Part shown: positions 35,871 through 45,262 of the stretch, one piece after another
Numbering within the stretch: position 1 is the first letter of the stretch
Layout: each line of letters starts with the position of its first letter
From: Pseudomonas sp. SCB32
GTDB lineage: Bacteria > Pseudomonadota > Gammaproteobacteria > Pseudomonadales > Pseudomonadaceae
Reading direction: 5' to 3'
Assembly (NCBI RefSeq): GCF_009189165.1
Contig: NZ_CP045118.1
Span: 1,984,001 to 2,048,000 of the forward strand
DNA length: 64,000 nt
The notes under the pieces: generated by a model
What the model saw: only the letters and a program-made list of their open reading frames with translations
What the model was told of the DNA's origin: nothing
Databases searched by the model: none
Position numbers and translations under genes: made by a program

Positions 35871-37262
35871 TCAGAGAATGATCTTGTCCTTGAGCTTCTC
35901 GGCAGCCTGCTGCAGCGCCTCGATGACTCGCTCCTTGTCGTAGTTCTGCACGTTGTTGGTGTCCAGGTACATGGAGAAGCCCGGCACTTCGTGCTCGATG
36001 AAGCTGGGGTTGGAGCCCAGGTCGCGGCGGAAGTCGACCACCTGGTAGATCTGCACCGGCTTGCTGAAGCCCTTCACCGTGATCTGGCCCTTGTCGCGGC
36101 ACATCAGGATGTCCTTCACCAGCGAGTAGGTCTCGTGGCTGATGAGGATTTCGCCGGCTTCGGCGGCGTTTTCCAGGCGGCTGGCGAGGTTCACTTCGCG
36201 GCCGATGATGGTGTAGTCCATGCGTGTGTCGGCGCCGAAGTTGCCCACGGTGCAGTAGCCGGTGTTCAGGCCCATGCGCACTTCCAGCGGCTTGGTGATG
36301 CCCTGGGCGCGCCACTGCTGGCGCATGACCTTCATGTGCTTGCGCATGGCCACGGCCATGGACACCGCTGCCGCGGCGTCCTTCCGTGCGCCCTGGGTGG
36401 AGGGGTCGCCGAAGAACACCATCACGCAGTCGCCGACGAACTTGTCGATGGTGCCGCCGTACTTGAGGGCGATCTTCGACATTTCGTTGAGGTAGTTGTT
36501 GAGCATGTCGGTGAGGGCTTCGGCTTCCAGCTCCTCCGACAGCTCGGTGAAGCCCTTGATGTCGGAGAAGAACACCGTGAGCTTCTTGCGCTGGGTTTCC
36601 AGGCGCACGCTCTTCTTGCCGCTGAAGATCGACTCCCACACCTGCGGCGACAGGTATTTGGCCAGGTTGCTGGCCAACCGCGCGGCCTTCTCCTGTTCGC
36701 GGGTGATTTCCGCGCGGGCCAGGGCCAGGCGCAGGCCCTGCTGGTGAACGAAGAAGGCGGTGATGCAGATGTACAGGGTGGAGAACAGCACGCTGACCAG
36801 CGCCACGAGGGTCGGGGTGCCGCCCTTGTAGGCCGGGGCGAGCAGCGCTGCGGTGAAGACCGAGGCGCTGAGCATGACCAGCAGGCCCAGGCCGAGGGAA
36901 CGCAGGCCGCCGATGATCAGCGAAGAGAAGGCCAGCACCAGCACCAGCATCAGACTCGGTACTTCCGAGAAGCCCATCAGTGCGGTGGCGCTGCCGGCGT
37001 GCAGGGCATCGACGAACATCAGGACCAGGCGCGTGCGCTGCGGGTGGTCGTGCTTGAAGCGACGGCTCAGCTGTTGCGCGAGATGCGGGTAGAGCAGGGC
37101 ATAGGGGACCATCCAGAGGATGTCATAGCCGAAGTACTGGCTGAAGGTGCCGGCGGTGATGGTCGCCGCAACGGCGACATAGGCCAGCACGCGGGAATGG
37201 TATTCGCGCAGGGGGGCGGAGGTGAGCGGCCCGGCGGGACGCTCGGTGACGATAGGCTTCAT
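35871..37262 (-). CDS. cyaB: Membrane adenylate cyclase CyaB (class III, MASE2)
   Basis: 463 residues, equal to P. aeruginosa CyaB. An N-terminal MASE2 domain of several membrane helices (about residues 20-185) is joined to a class III cyclase catalytic domain: metal-binding Asp in TVFFSDIKGFTEL, second Asp in FVGDCVMVFFGD, and the transition-state Asn/Arg in IIGREVNLASRLENAAEAGE. In P. aeruginosa CyaB is the main source of cAMP for Vfr and virulence control. It has no close co-transcribed neighbour. Confidence 0.95.
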   Translation of the reverse strand: MKPIVTERPAGPLTSAPLREYHSRVLAYVAVAATITAGTFSQYFGYDILWMVPYALLYPHLAQQLSRRFKHDHPQRTRLVLMFVDALHAGSATALMGFSEVPSLMLVLVLAFSSLIIGGLRSLGLGLLVMLSASVFTAALLAPAYKGGTPTLVALVSVLFSTLYICITAFFVHQQGLRLALARAEITREQEKAARLASNLAKYLSPQVWESIFSGKKSVRLETQRKKLTVFFSDIKGFTELSEELEAEALTDMLNNYLNEMSKIALKYGGTIDKFVGDCVMVFFGDPSTQGARKDAAAAVSMAVAMRKHMKVMRQQWRAQGITKPLEVRMGLNTGYCTVGNFGADTRMDYTIIGREVNLASRLENAAEAGEILISHETYSLVKDILMCRDKGQITVKGFSKPVQIYQVVDFRRDLGSNPSFIEHEVPGFSMYLDTNNVQNYDKERVIEALQQAAEKLKDKIIL

Positions 37263-37409
37263 GCGCAGGAATAGTCCCTGGTTAGTGTCGGCGCAATCCA
37301 GATTGGCGCCTCCCGCGCGATTGCGGGTGTAGGAATCTTATTCCATGCGCTGCCTGCTGGGCCAGCGGCGGTTCGCGACGGCTCGTCGCGGGCCGCCGGG
37401 CCGTCTATC

Positions 37410-37994
37410 TCAAGCCATGCTGCCGTCGGGCCTCTGGTAGATCGAGCGGCGTGGCTGGGCGAAAACCCGGCGCAGCATCGGCTCGAAGAACTCCAGCGGC
37501 AGGGATTCCGCGTCCGGATCGAAGGCGGCGGCGTCGTAGCGGGCGCAGAACTCGATGGTCCGGGCGTACTCCGGGTGGTCCTTGAATTGCTCGCGCAGGT
37601 GCCGGTCCAGACCCAGATGATGGAAGAAGTAGTAACCCTGGAAGATCGCGTGCTTCTCGACCATCCACAGGTTCTCCTCGGAAACGAAGGGCTTGAGGAT
37701 GGCGGCGGCAATGTCGGCGTGGTTGAACGAGCCGAGGGTATCGCCGATGTCGTGGAGCAGGGCGCAGACCACGTATTCCTCGTCACGCCCATCGCGGTGG
37801 GCCAGGGTGGCGGTCTGCAGCGAGTGGGTCAGGCGGTCCACCGGGAAACCACCGAAGTCGCCGTCGAGCAGGCGCAGGTGGTTCAGGATGCGGTCCGGCA
37901 GCAGGGGCGCGTACTGGGCGAAGTCCTTGGCGATGATCGCCCAGTCCTCGGCGCTGCTGTCTTCCATGTGGGTGAAGCTGGCGCGTGCGTTCAT
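37410..37994 (-). CDS. HD-domain phosphohydrolase-like protein
   Basis: 194 residues starting MNARASFTHMEDSSAEDW; an ATG 15 codons earlier is less likely. The metal-binding pattern HSLQTATLAHRD, ALLHDIGDT, NHADIAAAI and HAIFQGYYFFHHLG is that of HD phosphohydrolases. No GYP or other signalling domain is fused. The substrate is unknown. Confidence 0.82.
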   Translation of the reverse strand: MNARASFTHMEDSSAEDWAIIAKDFAQYAPLLPDRILNHLRLLDGDFGGFPVDRLTHSLQTATLAHRDGRDEEYVVCALLHDIGDTLGSFNHADIAAAILKPFVSEENLWMVEKHAIFQGYYFFHHLGLDRHLREQFKDHPEYARTIEFCARYDAAAFDPDAESLPLEFFEPMLRRVFAQPRRSIYQRPDGSMA

Positions 37995-38135
37995 CAGGCT
38001 GTGCTCTTGTGATTGTTCTGGGAGTGGCTTCGATGACACCGGTCCAGTCTAGAAGCCTGGGCGGGGCGCGGTAGTGTCTGCAGGGGGCCAGCGGGGTGTC
38101 CCGCTGGACGCGAAGGGGGCGGCGGTATCGGCGTT

Positions 38136-38939
38136 TCAGGGGTTCTGCGGGTCATGCCCGAGAGATTGCAGGAACAGCGAGAACAGCTCCGGCTGCGAGG
38201 AGATGTCGAGCTTGTTGTACAGGTGGCGGCGGTGCACCTTGATGGTTTCCGGGGAAATAGCCAGGCGCTCGGCCATCGCCTTGGAGGAGTAACCCCGCAG
38301 GATCAGCCGGGCGATCTCCAGCTCTCGTTCGGAGAGCACGCCGGCGCCGAAATGGCTCAGCGCGTCCCGCACCTGTACCGCCACACCGTCGCTGGCGCCC
38401 GGCAGCAGGCGCTGGCTGCGCTGTTGCCAGTGCTGCTGCATCAGCGCCAGGACCCAGGGGCAGAGCATCGCCAGCAGGCCGGTCTGCTCGGCCTCGAACA
38501 GCTTGCGCATACCCAGTGACAGCGACAGCGCCCCCTGGCCGGGCAGCTGCAGGATGAACTGCACCTCGTCCTCCCGCACGTTGTCGTGGAAGTAGCTGAG
38601 GAAGTATTCGCTCTGGCGGAACTGGTCCGGGGAGATTTCCTCCAGCCGGTACAAGCCGCTGGACACACCCTCGCGGCAGGCCTGGTAGAAGGGGTCGAGC
38701 TGGTACAGGCCGTCGAGGTAGATGGCCATCGCCGCAGGCCCTGCGTTGGGCTCGGCGTCGTACTCCTCCAGCGCCACCGGGGTGCCGCTGGCCGGGTAGA
38801 ACATCGCCAGGGCGTTATCGAATGGCAGCCACTGGTGCAGCAGCAGGATCAGTTGCTTCCAGAAACGCGGTTGGCCGATCTGCTCGATGGCGCGGCCGAG
38901 GTTGGCGTGCATGCCGACCTCGCGGAACAGGGTGTGCAT
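38136..38939 (-). CDS. LuxR-family transcriptional regulator
   Basis: 267 residues. The C-terminal helix-turn-helix LSERELEIARLILRGYSSKAMAERLAISPETIKVHRRHLYNKL is LuxR/NarL type. The N-terminal 190 residues match no autoinducer or receiver domain I know; there is no phospho-acceptor pattern. It is divergent from the permease and aminopeptidase genes and is likely their regulator, as in the corresponding P. aeruginosa locus (PA1484-PA1486). Confidence 0.88.
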   Translation of the reverse strand: MHTLFREVGMHANLGRAIEQIGQPRFWKQLILLLHQWLPFDNALAMFYPASGTPVALEEYDAEPNAGPAAMAIYLDGLYQLDPFYQACREGVSSGLYRLEEISPDQFRQSEYFLSYFHDNVREDEVQFILQLPGQGALSLSLGMRKLFEAEQTGLLAMLCPWVLALMQQHWQQRSQRLLPGASDGVAVQVRDALSHFGAGVLSERELEIARLILRGYSSKAMAERLAISPETIKVHRRHLYNKLDISSQPELFSLFLQSLGHDPQNP

Positions 38940-39163
38940 CGGCGAGTTATCTCCGGCAGGCAGTTGTGGAGGGGCAGGCGTGGATTCGGCCCACGGTTTC
39001 CTCCTTTTACCGCTTCGCCGTCAAGGGGGCGTAACCCCAAATGGTGATTGGCCGCCACCCTCGCCATGCCCAGACTGCACACCACCCAGCGTCCCGCACA
39101 GAGGGCGCGACAAGGTTCTCGTTCCTGCCTCAGCCACCAATAACAACACGAGGAAACAACGAT

Positions 39164-40528
39164 ATGAGCGCTTCCCCTGCGCCAGAAAGCGCGCTCAAGC
39201 CCAGCCTGGGCGTGATCGACGTGGTCGCCATCACCGTCTCGGCGGTCACCCCCGCCAGCTCCGTGTTCGTCATCGCGCCCTTTGCCATCCAGCAGGCCGG
39301 CAGCGGTGCCTTCATGGCTTTCGTCATCGCCGGCTTCCTGGCCCTGATGTTCGCCTGGTGCTATGCCGAGCTGGGCCGTGCCCACAGTTCCGCTGGCGGC
39401 GAGTACGTCTACGCCAAGCGCGTGTTCGGCGGCCTTGCCGGCTACGCCACCTTCCTTACCGTGCTGGTCTCGCTGCTGTTCATTCCACCCGTGCTGGCCA
39501 CGGGGGCGGCGACCTACCTCAACAATGCCCTGGGGACGAACTTCGATACCCAGACGGTCGCGTTGGTGATAGTCGCCGCCAGCTACGTGCTGGGCATCCT
39601 CAATATCCGGGTGAACGCCTGGATCACCGGCGTCTTCCTGCTTTGCGAAGTCGCAGCGTTGTTGGTGATAGTCGTGCTCGGCTTCGGCCATGTCAGCCAG
39701 CCGGTGAGTGTGCTGCTGCAGCCGCAGCACATCGACGGCGGAGTGCTGGCCGCCGCACCCTGGGCGCTGGTGATCGGCTCCGTGGGCACCGCGTTGTTTG
39801 CCTACAACGGCTTCGGCGGCGCGGTGCTGCTGGCCGAGGACATGAAGTGCGGTGGGCGCAATGTGCACCGTGCGGTGATCTGGTCGCTGGTGCTGGTACT
39901 GGCCATTGAGTTGGTGCCGATGACCGCGTTGCTGCTCGGCGCGCCCTCGCTGAAAGACATGATCGCCAGCCCCGATCCGGTCGGTTACCTGCTCACCGCC
40001 CACGGCAACGAGACGCTGTCGCGGCTGGTCAGCGCTGGCATCTTCCTCTCGGTGTTCAATGCCATCGTCGCCATCGTCATCCAGGTCGGTCGGGTGATCT
40101 TCAGCAGTGGCCGCGACGAGCTGTGGACGCCGCTGATGAACCGCGCTTTCACCCGCATCCACCCGCGCTGGGAGTCGCCCTGGATAGCCACGCTGTTCCT
40201 CGGAGTCCCCTCGGCCGCGCTGAGCTTCAGCTCGAACCTGGAGGAGCTGACTTCCTTCACCGTCCTGCTGCTGGTGATGGTCTATCTGGTGGTGGCGCTC
40301 TGCGCGCTGTTCAGCCGCGTTCTGCGCCGCGACCGCGAACACCCGTACCGCATGCCGCTGTGGCCGCTGCCGGCGATGCTGGCGGTGATCGGCGCCGGGT
40401 ATCTGTTGCTCAATCTGCTACTGGACGCCTCCTCGCGGGACGTCATGATCATTGTCGGAATACTGGCCGTGTCGGTGATTCTCTACAGCACCTACGGCAA
40501 GCTCAGCCCGGCCTTCCAGAAGCTCTGA
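39164..40528 (+). CDS. APC-family amino acid permease
   Basis: 454 residues starting MSASPAPESALKPSLGVIDV with RBS GAGG ten bases upstream. About twelve membrane helices; the AVTPASSVFVIAPFA motif of helix 1 and FAYNGFGGAVLLAEDM of helix 6 are typical of the amino acid/polyamine/organocation superfamily. The substrate cannot be told from sequence. It is followed by the BapF-like peptidase gene, suggesting uptake of the amino acids or beta-peptides it releases. Confidence 0.9.
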   Translation: MSASPAPESALKPSLGVIDVVAITVSAVTPASSVFVIAPFAIQQAGSGAFMAFVIAGFLALMFAWCYAELGRAHSSAGGEYVYAKRVFGGLAGYATFLTVLVSLLFIPPVLATGAATYLNNALGTNFDTQTVALVIVAASYVLGILNIRVNAWITGVFLLCEVAALLVIVVLGFGHVSQPVSVLLQPQHIDGGVLAAAPWALVIGSVGTALFAYNGFGGAVLLAEDMKCGGRNVHRAVIWSLVLVLAIELVPMTALLLGAPSLKDMIASPDPVGYLLTAHGNETLSRLVSAGIFLSVFNAIVAIVIQVGRVIFSSGRDELWTPLMNRAFTRIHPRWESPWIATLFLGVPSAALSFSSNLEELTSFTVLLLVMVYLVVALCALFSRVLRRDREHPYRMPLWPLPAMLAVIGAGYLLLNLLLDASSRDVMIIVGILAVSVILYSTYGKLSPAFQKL

Positions 40529-40539
40529 AAGCCTGCCCA

Positions 40540-40745
40540 ATGTCTGCCTGCGCTTGCTCATGCTGCGTTAAAAGCAGGCTCGTGCGCGAGTCCGATCAAA
40601 ATACTCATTTACCATTCGTAAACTGCGCTTTTTCGCCTGTTTGACTCGCTGCGCTCGCCCTTCGGGCCAGCCTTCGGCTGTTACTCCCGTTGGTCGTTGC
40701 GCCTTGCCTGAGCTGCGCTCGGCGAGACATTGAACAGGCTTTGCA
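40540..40745. repeat. Intergenic repeat before the aminopeptidase gene
   Basis: The spacer between permease and peptidase carries a recognisable Pseudomonas intergenic repeat with the palindromic core TTTACCATTCGTAAA (40610-40625) and the ending GAGACATTGAACAGGC. One copy in this window. No terminator or promoter is clearly visible. Confidence 0.5.
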
Positions 40746-40759
40746 CTCAAGGAGACAGC

Positions 40760-41857
40760 ATGCGCGCTCGTCAACTCGGCATCACCCTTGGCCTGGGCAC
40801 GCCCGGCCCGTTCAACGCCATCACCGATGTTCCCGGCATCCGCGTCGGCCACAGCACCTTGATCGAGCAACGCGACGGTCGTGCCGTGCGCACCGGGGTC
40901 ACGGTGGTCCAGCCGCGCGATGGCGCGGCACGGCAGCAACCCTGCTTCGCCGGCTGCCATGTGCTCAACGGCAACGGTGACGCCACCGGACTGGAATGGA
41001 TACGCGAGGCGGGACTGCTGACCACGCCCATCGCCATCACCAATACCCACAGCGTCGGCGTGGTGCGTGATGCGCTGATCGCCGCCGAACATGCCGAGCT
41101 GGCGGACCCGTCGATCTACTGGTGCATGCCAGTGGTGATGGAGACCTACGATGGGCTGCTCAACGACATCTGGGGCCAGCACGTTGGCGCCGAGCAGGTG
41201 CGGGAAGCGCTGGCTGCCGCCGAGTCCGGCGCGGTTCGGGAAGGCTCGGTAGGCGGTGGCACCGGGATGATCTGCCATGAATTCAAGGGTGGCATCGGCA
41301 CGGCTTCACGCAAGCTGCCGGCAGAGCAGGGCGGCTGGACGGTGGGCGCGCTGGTGCAGGCCAACCACGGCCAGCGCCGCGAGTTACGGGTGGACGGTTA
41401 TCCGGTGGGCCGCCAGCTGGGCGATATCCCATCTCCTTTCGCCGACCGTGGCGAGCCGGGTATGGGTTCCATCGTGGTGATCCTTGCCACCGATGCGCCG
41501 CTGTTGCCGCACCAGTGCCAGCGCCTGGCGCAGCGTGCGTCCGTCGGCATCGCCCGCACCGGTGGCGGGACCGAGGATTCCAGTGGCGATATCTTCCTCG
41601 CCTTCGCCACCGGCAACCGCGATCTGCCGCCGGCGGACTACGGGCGCAAGGACCTGCCGTTCTCCACACCCTTGGCGATGGTCAACAACGACCACATCTC
41701 GCCGCTGTTCGCCGCGGCGGCGGAGGCGGTGGAGGAGGCCATCGTCAATGTGCTGCTGGCCGGGAAGGACATGCATACCGATGACGGCGTGCTGGTGCCG
41801 GCACTGACCGGGGAGCGTCTGCTGGGCGCTTTGCGCGAGGCGGGCTGGAAGGGATAA
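40760..41857 (+). CDS. bapF: Beta-peptidyl aminopeptidase (DmpA/BapF family, P1)
   Basis: 365 residues starting MRARQLGITLGLGTPGPFNA with AAGGAG upstream. A Ntn-hydrolase precursor: the segment VREGSVGGGTGMICHEFKGGIGTASRK precedes the expected autocleavage site, where the residue before a Ser or Thr nucleophile is cut to give two chains. The N-terminal ITDVPGIRVGHSTL is the family hallmark. It releases N-terminal beta- or D-amino acids from short peptides. P. aeruginosa BapF is the same family at the matching locus. Confidence 0.88.
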   Translation: MRARQLGITLGLGTPGPFNAITDVPGIRVGHSTLIEQRDGRAVRTGVTVVQPRDGAARQQPCFAGCHVLNGNGDATGLEWIREAGLLTTPIAITNTHSVGVVRDALIAAEHAELADPSIYWCMPVVMETYDGLLNDIWGQHVGAEQVREALAAAESGAVREGSVGGGTGMICHEFKGGIGTASRKLPAEQGGWTVGALVQANHGQRRELRVDGYPVGRQLGDIPSPFADRGEPGMGSIVVILATDAPLLPHQCQRLAQRASVGIARTGGGTEDSSGDIFLAFATGNRDLPPADYGRKDLPFSTPLAMVNNDHISPLFAAAAEAVEEAIVNVLLAGKDMHTDDGVLVPALTGERLLGALREAGWKG

Positions 41858-41869
41858 CGCGTGGCATTT

Positions 41870-41954
41870 GTAGGATGGCGTGGAGCGCAGCGATACCCAT
41901 CGATGGGCCTTGTGCCGATGCAGCATGGGTATTGCTGCGCTCCACCCATCCTAC
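41870..41954. repeat. GTAGGATGG long hairpin repeat, copy 2
   Basis: GTAGGATGGCGTGGAGCGCA and its complement TGCGCTCCACCCATCCTAC are 45 bases apart. Same family as 18743-18823. Confidence 0.8.
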
Positions 41955-42005
41955 GGACCTGGCGCGGATGAAGGTGTAAGCCTGTAGGAGCAACTGTCTT
42001 TTGGG

Positions 42006-42080
42006 CTCCCGCGTTCGCGGGAGTGACGATGTCGTGCACCGCGCTCCGCAATCGTCTTCCCCGCGAACGCGGGGACCCAG
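42006..42080. repeat. Inverted pair of CCCGCG hairpin repeats
   Basis: CTCCCGCGTTCGCGGGAGTG at 42006 and its inverse CCCCGCGAACGCGGGGACCC near 42060. The interval 41858-42237 between the peptidase and sulfate-binding genes is filled by this pair, REP hairpins (42088-42136 and about 42196-42222) and the cysP terminator. Confidence 0.75.
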
Positions 42081-42153
42081 AAACAATGTAGGAGCGGACC
42101 ATGCCCGCGATCGCGCGCATGGTGCGCTCCTACAGGGGAATGTTCGTGCCATG

Positions 42154-42188
42154 AAAAAAGCCGGAGCTGCTGGGCAGCTCCGGCTTTC
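42154..42188 (-). terminator. Terminator of the sulfate-binding protein gene
   Basis: AGCCGGAGCTGC/GCAGCTCCGGCT hairpin followed on the minus strand by TTTTTT. Confidence 0.85.
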
Positions 42189-42237
42189 ATGCTTTTGCAG
42201 GAGCGGACTCCGTCCGCGATCCCGCAGCAGGGCCTGA

Positions 42238-43236
42238 TCAGTTCGGGGTATAGATCTGGTCGAACACGCCACCGTCGGCGAAGTGGGTCTTCTGCACGGT
42301 GCGCCAGTCGCCGAAGGTCTTCTCTACCGAGAAGAAGTCCACTTTCGGGAAACGGTCGGAGAACTCGGCGAGGATTTCCGGATTGCGTGGACGCAGGTAG
42401 TTGTTCGCCGCAATGGTCTGGCCTTCGTCGGACCACAGGTACTTCAGGTAGGCCTCTGCCTCGGCGCGGGTGCCTTTCTTGTCGACCACCTTGTCCACCA
42501 CGGTCACCGGCGGCTCGGCTTCGGCGGAGACGCTCGGGTAGACCACTTCGAAGCCGCCACGGCCGAACTCGCGGGCGATCATCTCGGCTTCGTTCTCGAA
42601 GGTCACCAGCACGTCGCCGATCTGGTTCTGCATGAAGGTGGTGGTCGCTGCGCGGCCACCGGTGTCCAGCACCGGAACGTGCTTGAACAGCTGGCCCACG
42701 AATTCCTTGGCCTTGGCCTCATCGCCGCCATTCTTCAGGGTGTAGCCCCAGGCGGAGAGATAGGTGTAGCGGCCGTTGCCGGAGGTCTTGGGGTTCGGTA
42801 CCACCACCTGCACGCCGTCCTTGAGCAGGTCCGGCCAATCCGTCAGGCCCTTGGGGTTGCCCTTGCGCACGATGAACACCGTGGCTGAGGTGAAGGGCGC
42901 GCTGTTGTTGGGCAGGCGCGCGGCCCAGTCCTTGGGCACCAGGCCGCCGTTGTCGGCCAGGGCGTCGATGTCGGTGGCCTGGTTCATGGTGATGACGTCG
43001 GCCGGCAGGCCGTCGATCACCGCACGGGCCTGTTTGCTGGAACCGCCGTGGGACATCTGGATGACGATGCTCTGGCCCTTTTCGGCCTGCCAGTGCTTCT
43101 GGAAGGCGGTGTTGTAGTCCTTGTAGAAGTCACGCATCACGTCGTAGGAGACGTTGAGCAGGGGCTGGGCGGCCTGGGCGGCGGAGGCCAGGGCGAGGCC
43201 GGCGGCCAGCAGCGAGGCGCTGAACAGACGTTTCAT
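42238..43236 (-). CDS. cysP: Sulfate-binding periplasmic protein
   Basis: 332 residues starting MKRLFSASLLAAGLALASA, signal ending AQA. The mature sequence LLNVSYDVMRDFYKDYN and IQMSHGGSSKQARAVIDGLPADVITMN are those of sulfate-binding proteins (Sbp/CysP), with the ligand loop NPKTSGNGRYTYL. It binds sulfate or thiosulfate for the CysUWA transporter, which is not in this window. No neighbouring transport genes. Confidence 0.93.
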   Translation of the reverse strand: MKRLFSASLLAAGLALASAAQAAQPLLNVSYDVMRDFYKDYNTAFQKHWQAEKGQSIVIQMSHGGSSKQARAVIDGLPADVITMNQATDIDALADNGGLVPKDWAARLPNNSAPFTSATVFIVRKGNPKGLTDWPDLLKDGVQVVVPNPKTSGNGRYTYLSAWGYTLKNGGDEAKAKEFVGQLFKHVPVLDTGGRAATTTFMQNQIGDVLVTFENEAEMIAREFGRGGFEVVYPSVSAEAEPPVTVVDKVVDKKGTRAEAEAYLKYLWSDEGQTIAANNYLRPRNPEILAEFSDRFPKVDFFSVEKTFGDWRTVQKTHFADGGVFDQIYTPN

Positions 43237-43395
43237 TGCAGATCCTTGATCGGAGAGAAGTTCCAATCGCGCGAATATAACGACCAGTTATATAAAGGAA
43301 AAATATCGAATTCTGCTTTGCTTAGAACCAAATTCGCCGACTGGCCGTCGATGCCTGTCAGGCGGCGGGGTCGATGCCCGCCGCCCGCCATAAAG

Positions 43396-45051
43396 TCAGT
43401 CCAGCCCGCTGACTGCGAGCTCCTTCGGATACTCCACGCTGAACTTGAAGGTCGTGCTGCGTTTCTCGCCCGGTTTCAGCTGCCAGTCCCACATCAGCTT
43501 GCCGTCGTCCTCCCGGGCGACCGACGGGTCCTCGGGCTCCAGCAGGGCCACCTTGATCTGCTCGTTGCGCGAGACCGGCAGCCGGTCCTTGAACTGCAGG
43601 CGCTGCTCGGTCTTGTGGTTGTTCTGCGCGTCGATGCGGAATTCGTAGGTGATGCGTTTGCGACCGCCGGTGAGGCCGGTGGACTCGGTGTAGCGATTGA
43701 CCAGCTTGCGCTTGATCGACATGGCCTCGTCGCCGCCCAGGGCCAGCTCGAAGGTCTCGCCCGGCATCACCGCGCGCAGCTGGCCGCTGGCGACGAAGGT
43801 GTTGCCCAGGTAGGTGTTGAGCGTGCCCGGCAGCAACGGATAGTCGCTGGCGTTGCGGGTATCGGCCTGCAGGTAGGCGGCTTCGCGCAGCGACGGCGTG
43901 GCGAGGTAGCGGAAGGTGGCCGGCAGCTTGAATTGGGCGATGGAAACCTTCTGCGAGCTGCCGTCGCTGTTCAGCGTGGCTCGGGTGGGGATGTGGAAGG
44001 AGGCGCTGGTAGTGGCTCCGCTGACTTCGGCGATGGCGACCGGCATGTCCGCCAGGGAGCCGGCCACGGCCAGTTCGTCCGCTTCGAAGCGCTGCGCCTT
44101 CTTCGCTTCCATCGCCATCATCGGCACGACCGGCGCTGGCGCGGGGCTGGCAGCCAGCGCCACGCGCGGGTCGAAGGTGTCGACGAACCATGGGGAAAGA
44201 GCCGGCACGCTACTGCCCAGGTTGGGACGCGCGGTGGAGAGCGTGAGGTCGACGTCGGTCCAGTCCTCGCCGCTGCTTTGCCGGACGATGCCCTGGTAGG
44301 TCATCTCGATCTGCTCCTCGCCATCGCGAAGACGGGCGTCGTAGGCCGGTCGCCAGGAAGCGTCGTAGAGGGTGTAGCTGAGCTGCAAGCGGACCTGCGC
44401 GGGCTTCTCCAGGGCCACCCGGAGGATGGCGCGCTTGTAATGGGTGCCGTCCCCGGCGAGGTGGCTGCGCTGGTTCTCCAGCTCCTGCTTGCGCTGCTGC
44501 AGTTCCTCGCTCTGCTGGTCGAGCTTGCGCTGCTCGTCGAGGATGCGCCCGAGATTGCCCTCGCTCATCTGCAGCAGGTTCTTCAACTCATCGATGCTCG
44601 GCAGCGCCTGGCCCTTGGCCGGCTTGGTGCTGCTGGCCTGGATGTCGGCGAGGAACTGCTTCTGGTTCTCCAGCACGCTGCCGCGGTCGCTGATTTCCCG
44701 CTCCTGCCGGGCGATCTCGCGCAACTGGCTGTCCAGCTGTTGCAGGCGATTATCCTCGGAGGGCGGCGAGACCTGCGGCGCGCTGCTGACATCGAGCAGG
44801 GTCGCCGCGGCGCTGGCGCTGAGCGAGGCCTGCAGGCTGTTGTCGTCGATGCGCAGGGGCAACTGCTCCAGGGCAATCTCATGCTGGCCGGCGGGCAATT
44901 GCAGGGTGGCGGTGCGGGTGACGATGGCGCGGTCGGTGTAGACGGTGACCGCGCTGATGCGGCTGTCGGCCACCTGGGGGGCGGCGAGCAACGGGGCGCT
45001 GGCCAGCGCGCCGGCCATGGCAAGGATCAGTGGATGGAGTCGAAAGGGCAT
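43396..45051 (-). CDS. MuiA-like protein (DUF4139 domain), exported
   Basis: 551 residues starting MPFRLHPLILAMAGALASAP, with a signal ending LLAA. Residues 40-110 form a beta domain (ISAVTVYTDRAIVTRTA), 120-215 a long coiled coil rich in Gln/Glu, and 220-550 the C-terminal domain (LSYTLYDASWRPAYDARL; IKRKLVNRYTES). This is the mucoidy-inhibitor MuiA family described by TIGR02231-type proteins. The molecular role is unknown. It lies next to the sulfate-binding gene as in P. aeruginosa. Confidence 0.82.
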   Translation of the reverse strand: MPFRLHPLILAMAGALASAPLLAAPQVADSRISAVTVYTDRAIVTRTATLQLPAGQHEIALEQLPLRIDDNSLQASLSASAAATLLDVSSAPQVSPPSEDNRLQQLDSQLREIARQEREISDRGSVLENQKQFLADIQASSTKPAKGQALPSIDELKNLLQMSEGNLGRILDEQRKLDQQSEELQQRKQELENQRSHLAGDGTHYKRAILRVALEKPAQVRLQLSYTLYDASWRPAYDARLRDGEEQIEMTYQGIVRQSSGEDWTDVDLTLSTARPNLGSSVPALSPWFVDTFDPRVALAASPAPAPVVPMMAMEAKKAQRFEADELAVAGSLADMPVAIAEVSGATTSASFHIPTRATLNSDGSSQKVSIAQFKLPATFRYLATPSLREAAYLQADTRNASDYPLLPGTLNTYLGNTFVASGQLRAVMPGETFELALGGDEAMSIKRKLVNRYTESTGLTGGRKRITYEFRIDAQNNHKTEQRLQFKDRLPVSRNEQIKVALLEPEDPSVAREDDGKLMWDWQLKPGEKRSTTFKFSVEYPKELAVSGLD

Positions 45052-45262
45052 GGGGTCACCTCGGCAAGGCCGTTCCCTGGAGTGCGGCCGACACAGCGGA
45101 GCGCCACCATGGCGTCCGTCCATGCTGCTTGTGACGAAGGGGCTGGAGAAAACGGGTTGAGCGCGGGCGAGGGAATGCCGTCATGACCGACGAACGGCAA
45201 TTGAGGACGCAGCGGATAAGGCGGGGAGCACCGAGGCGGCCGCAGCCGCCCCGGTGGGAGGA

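Noticed and set aside
40529..40759. Possible CRISPR-like or tandem repeat in the permease-peptidase gap
   Set aside because: There is only one copy and no regular spacer; it is a dispersed intergenic repeat.
43048..45186. 712-residue open frame opposite cysP and muiA
   Set aside because: Spans two real genes on the other strand, a typical high-GC shadow frame.
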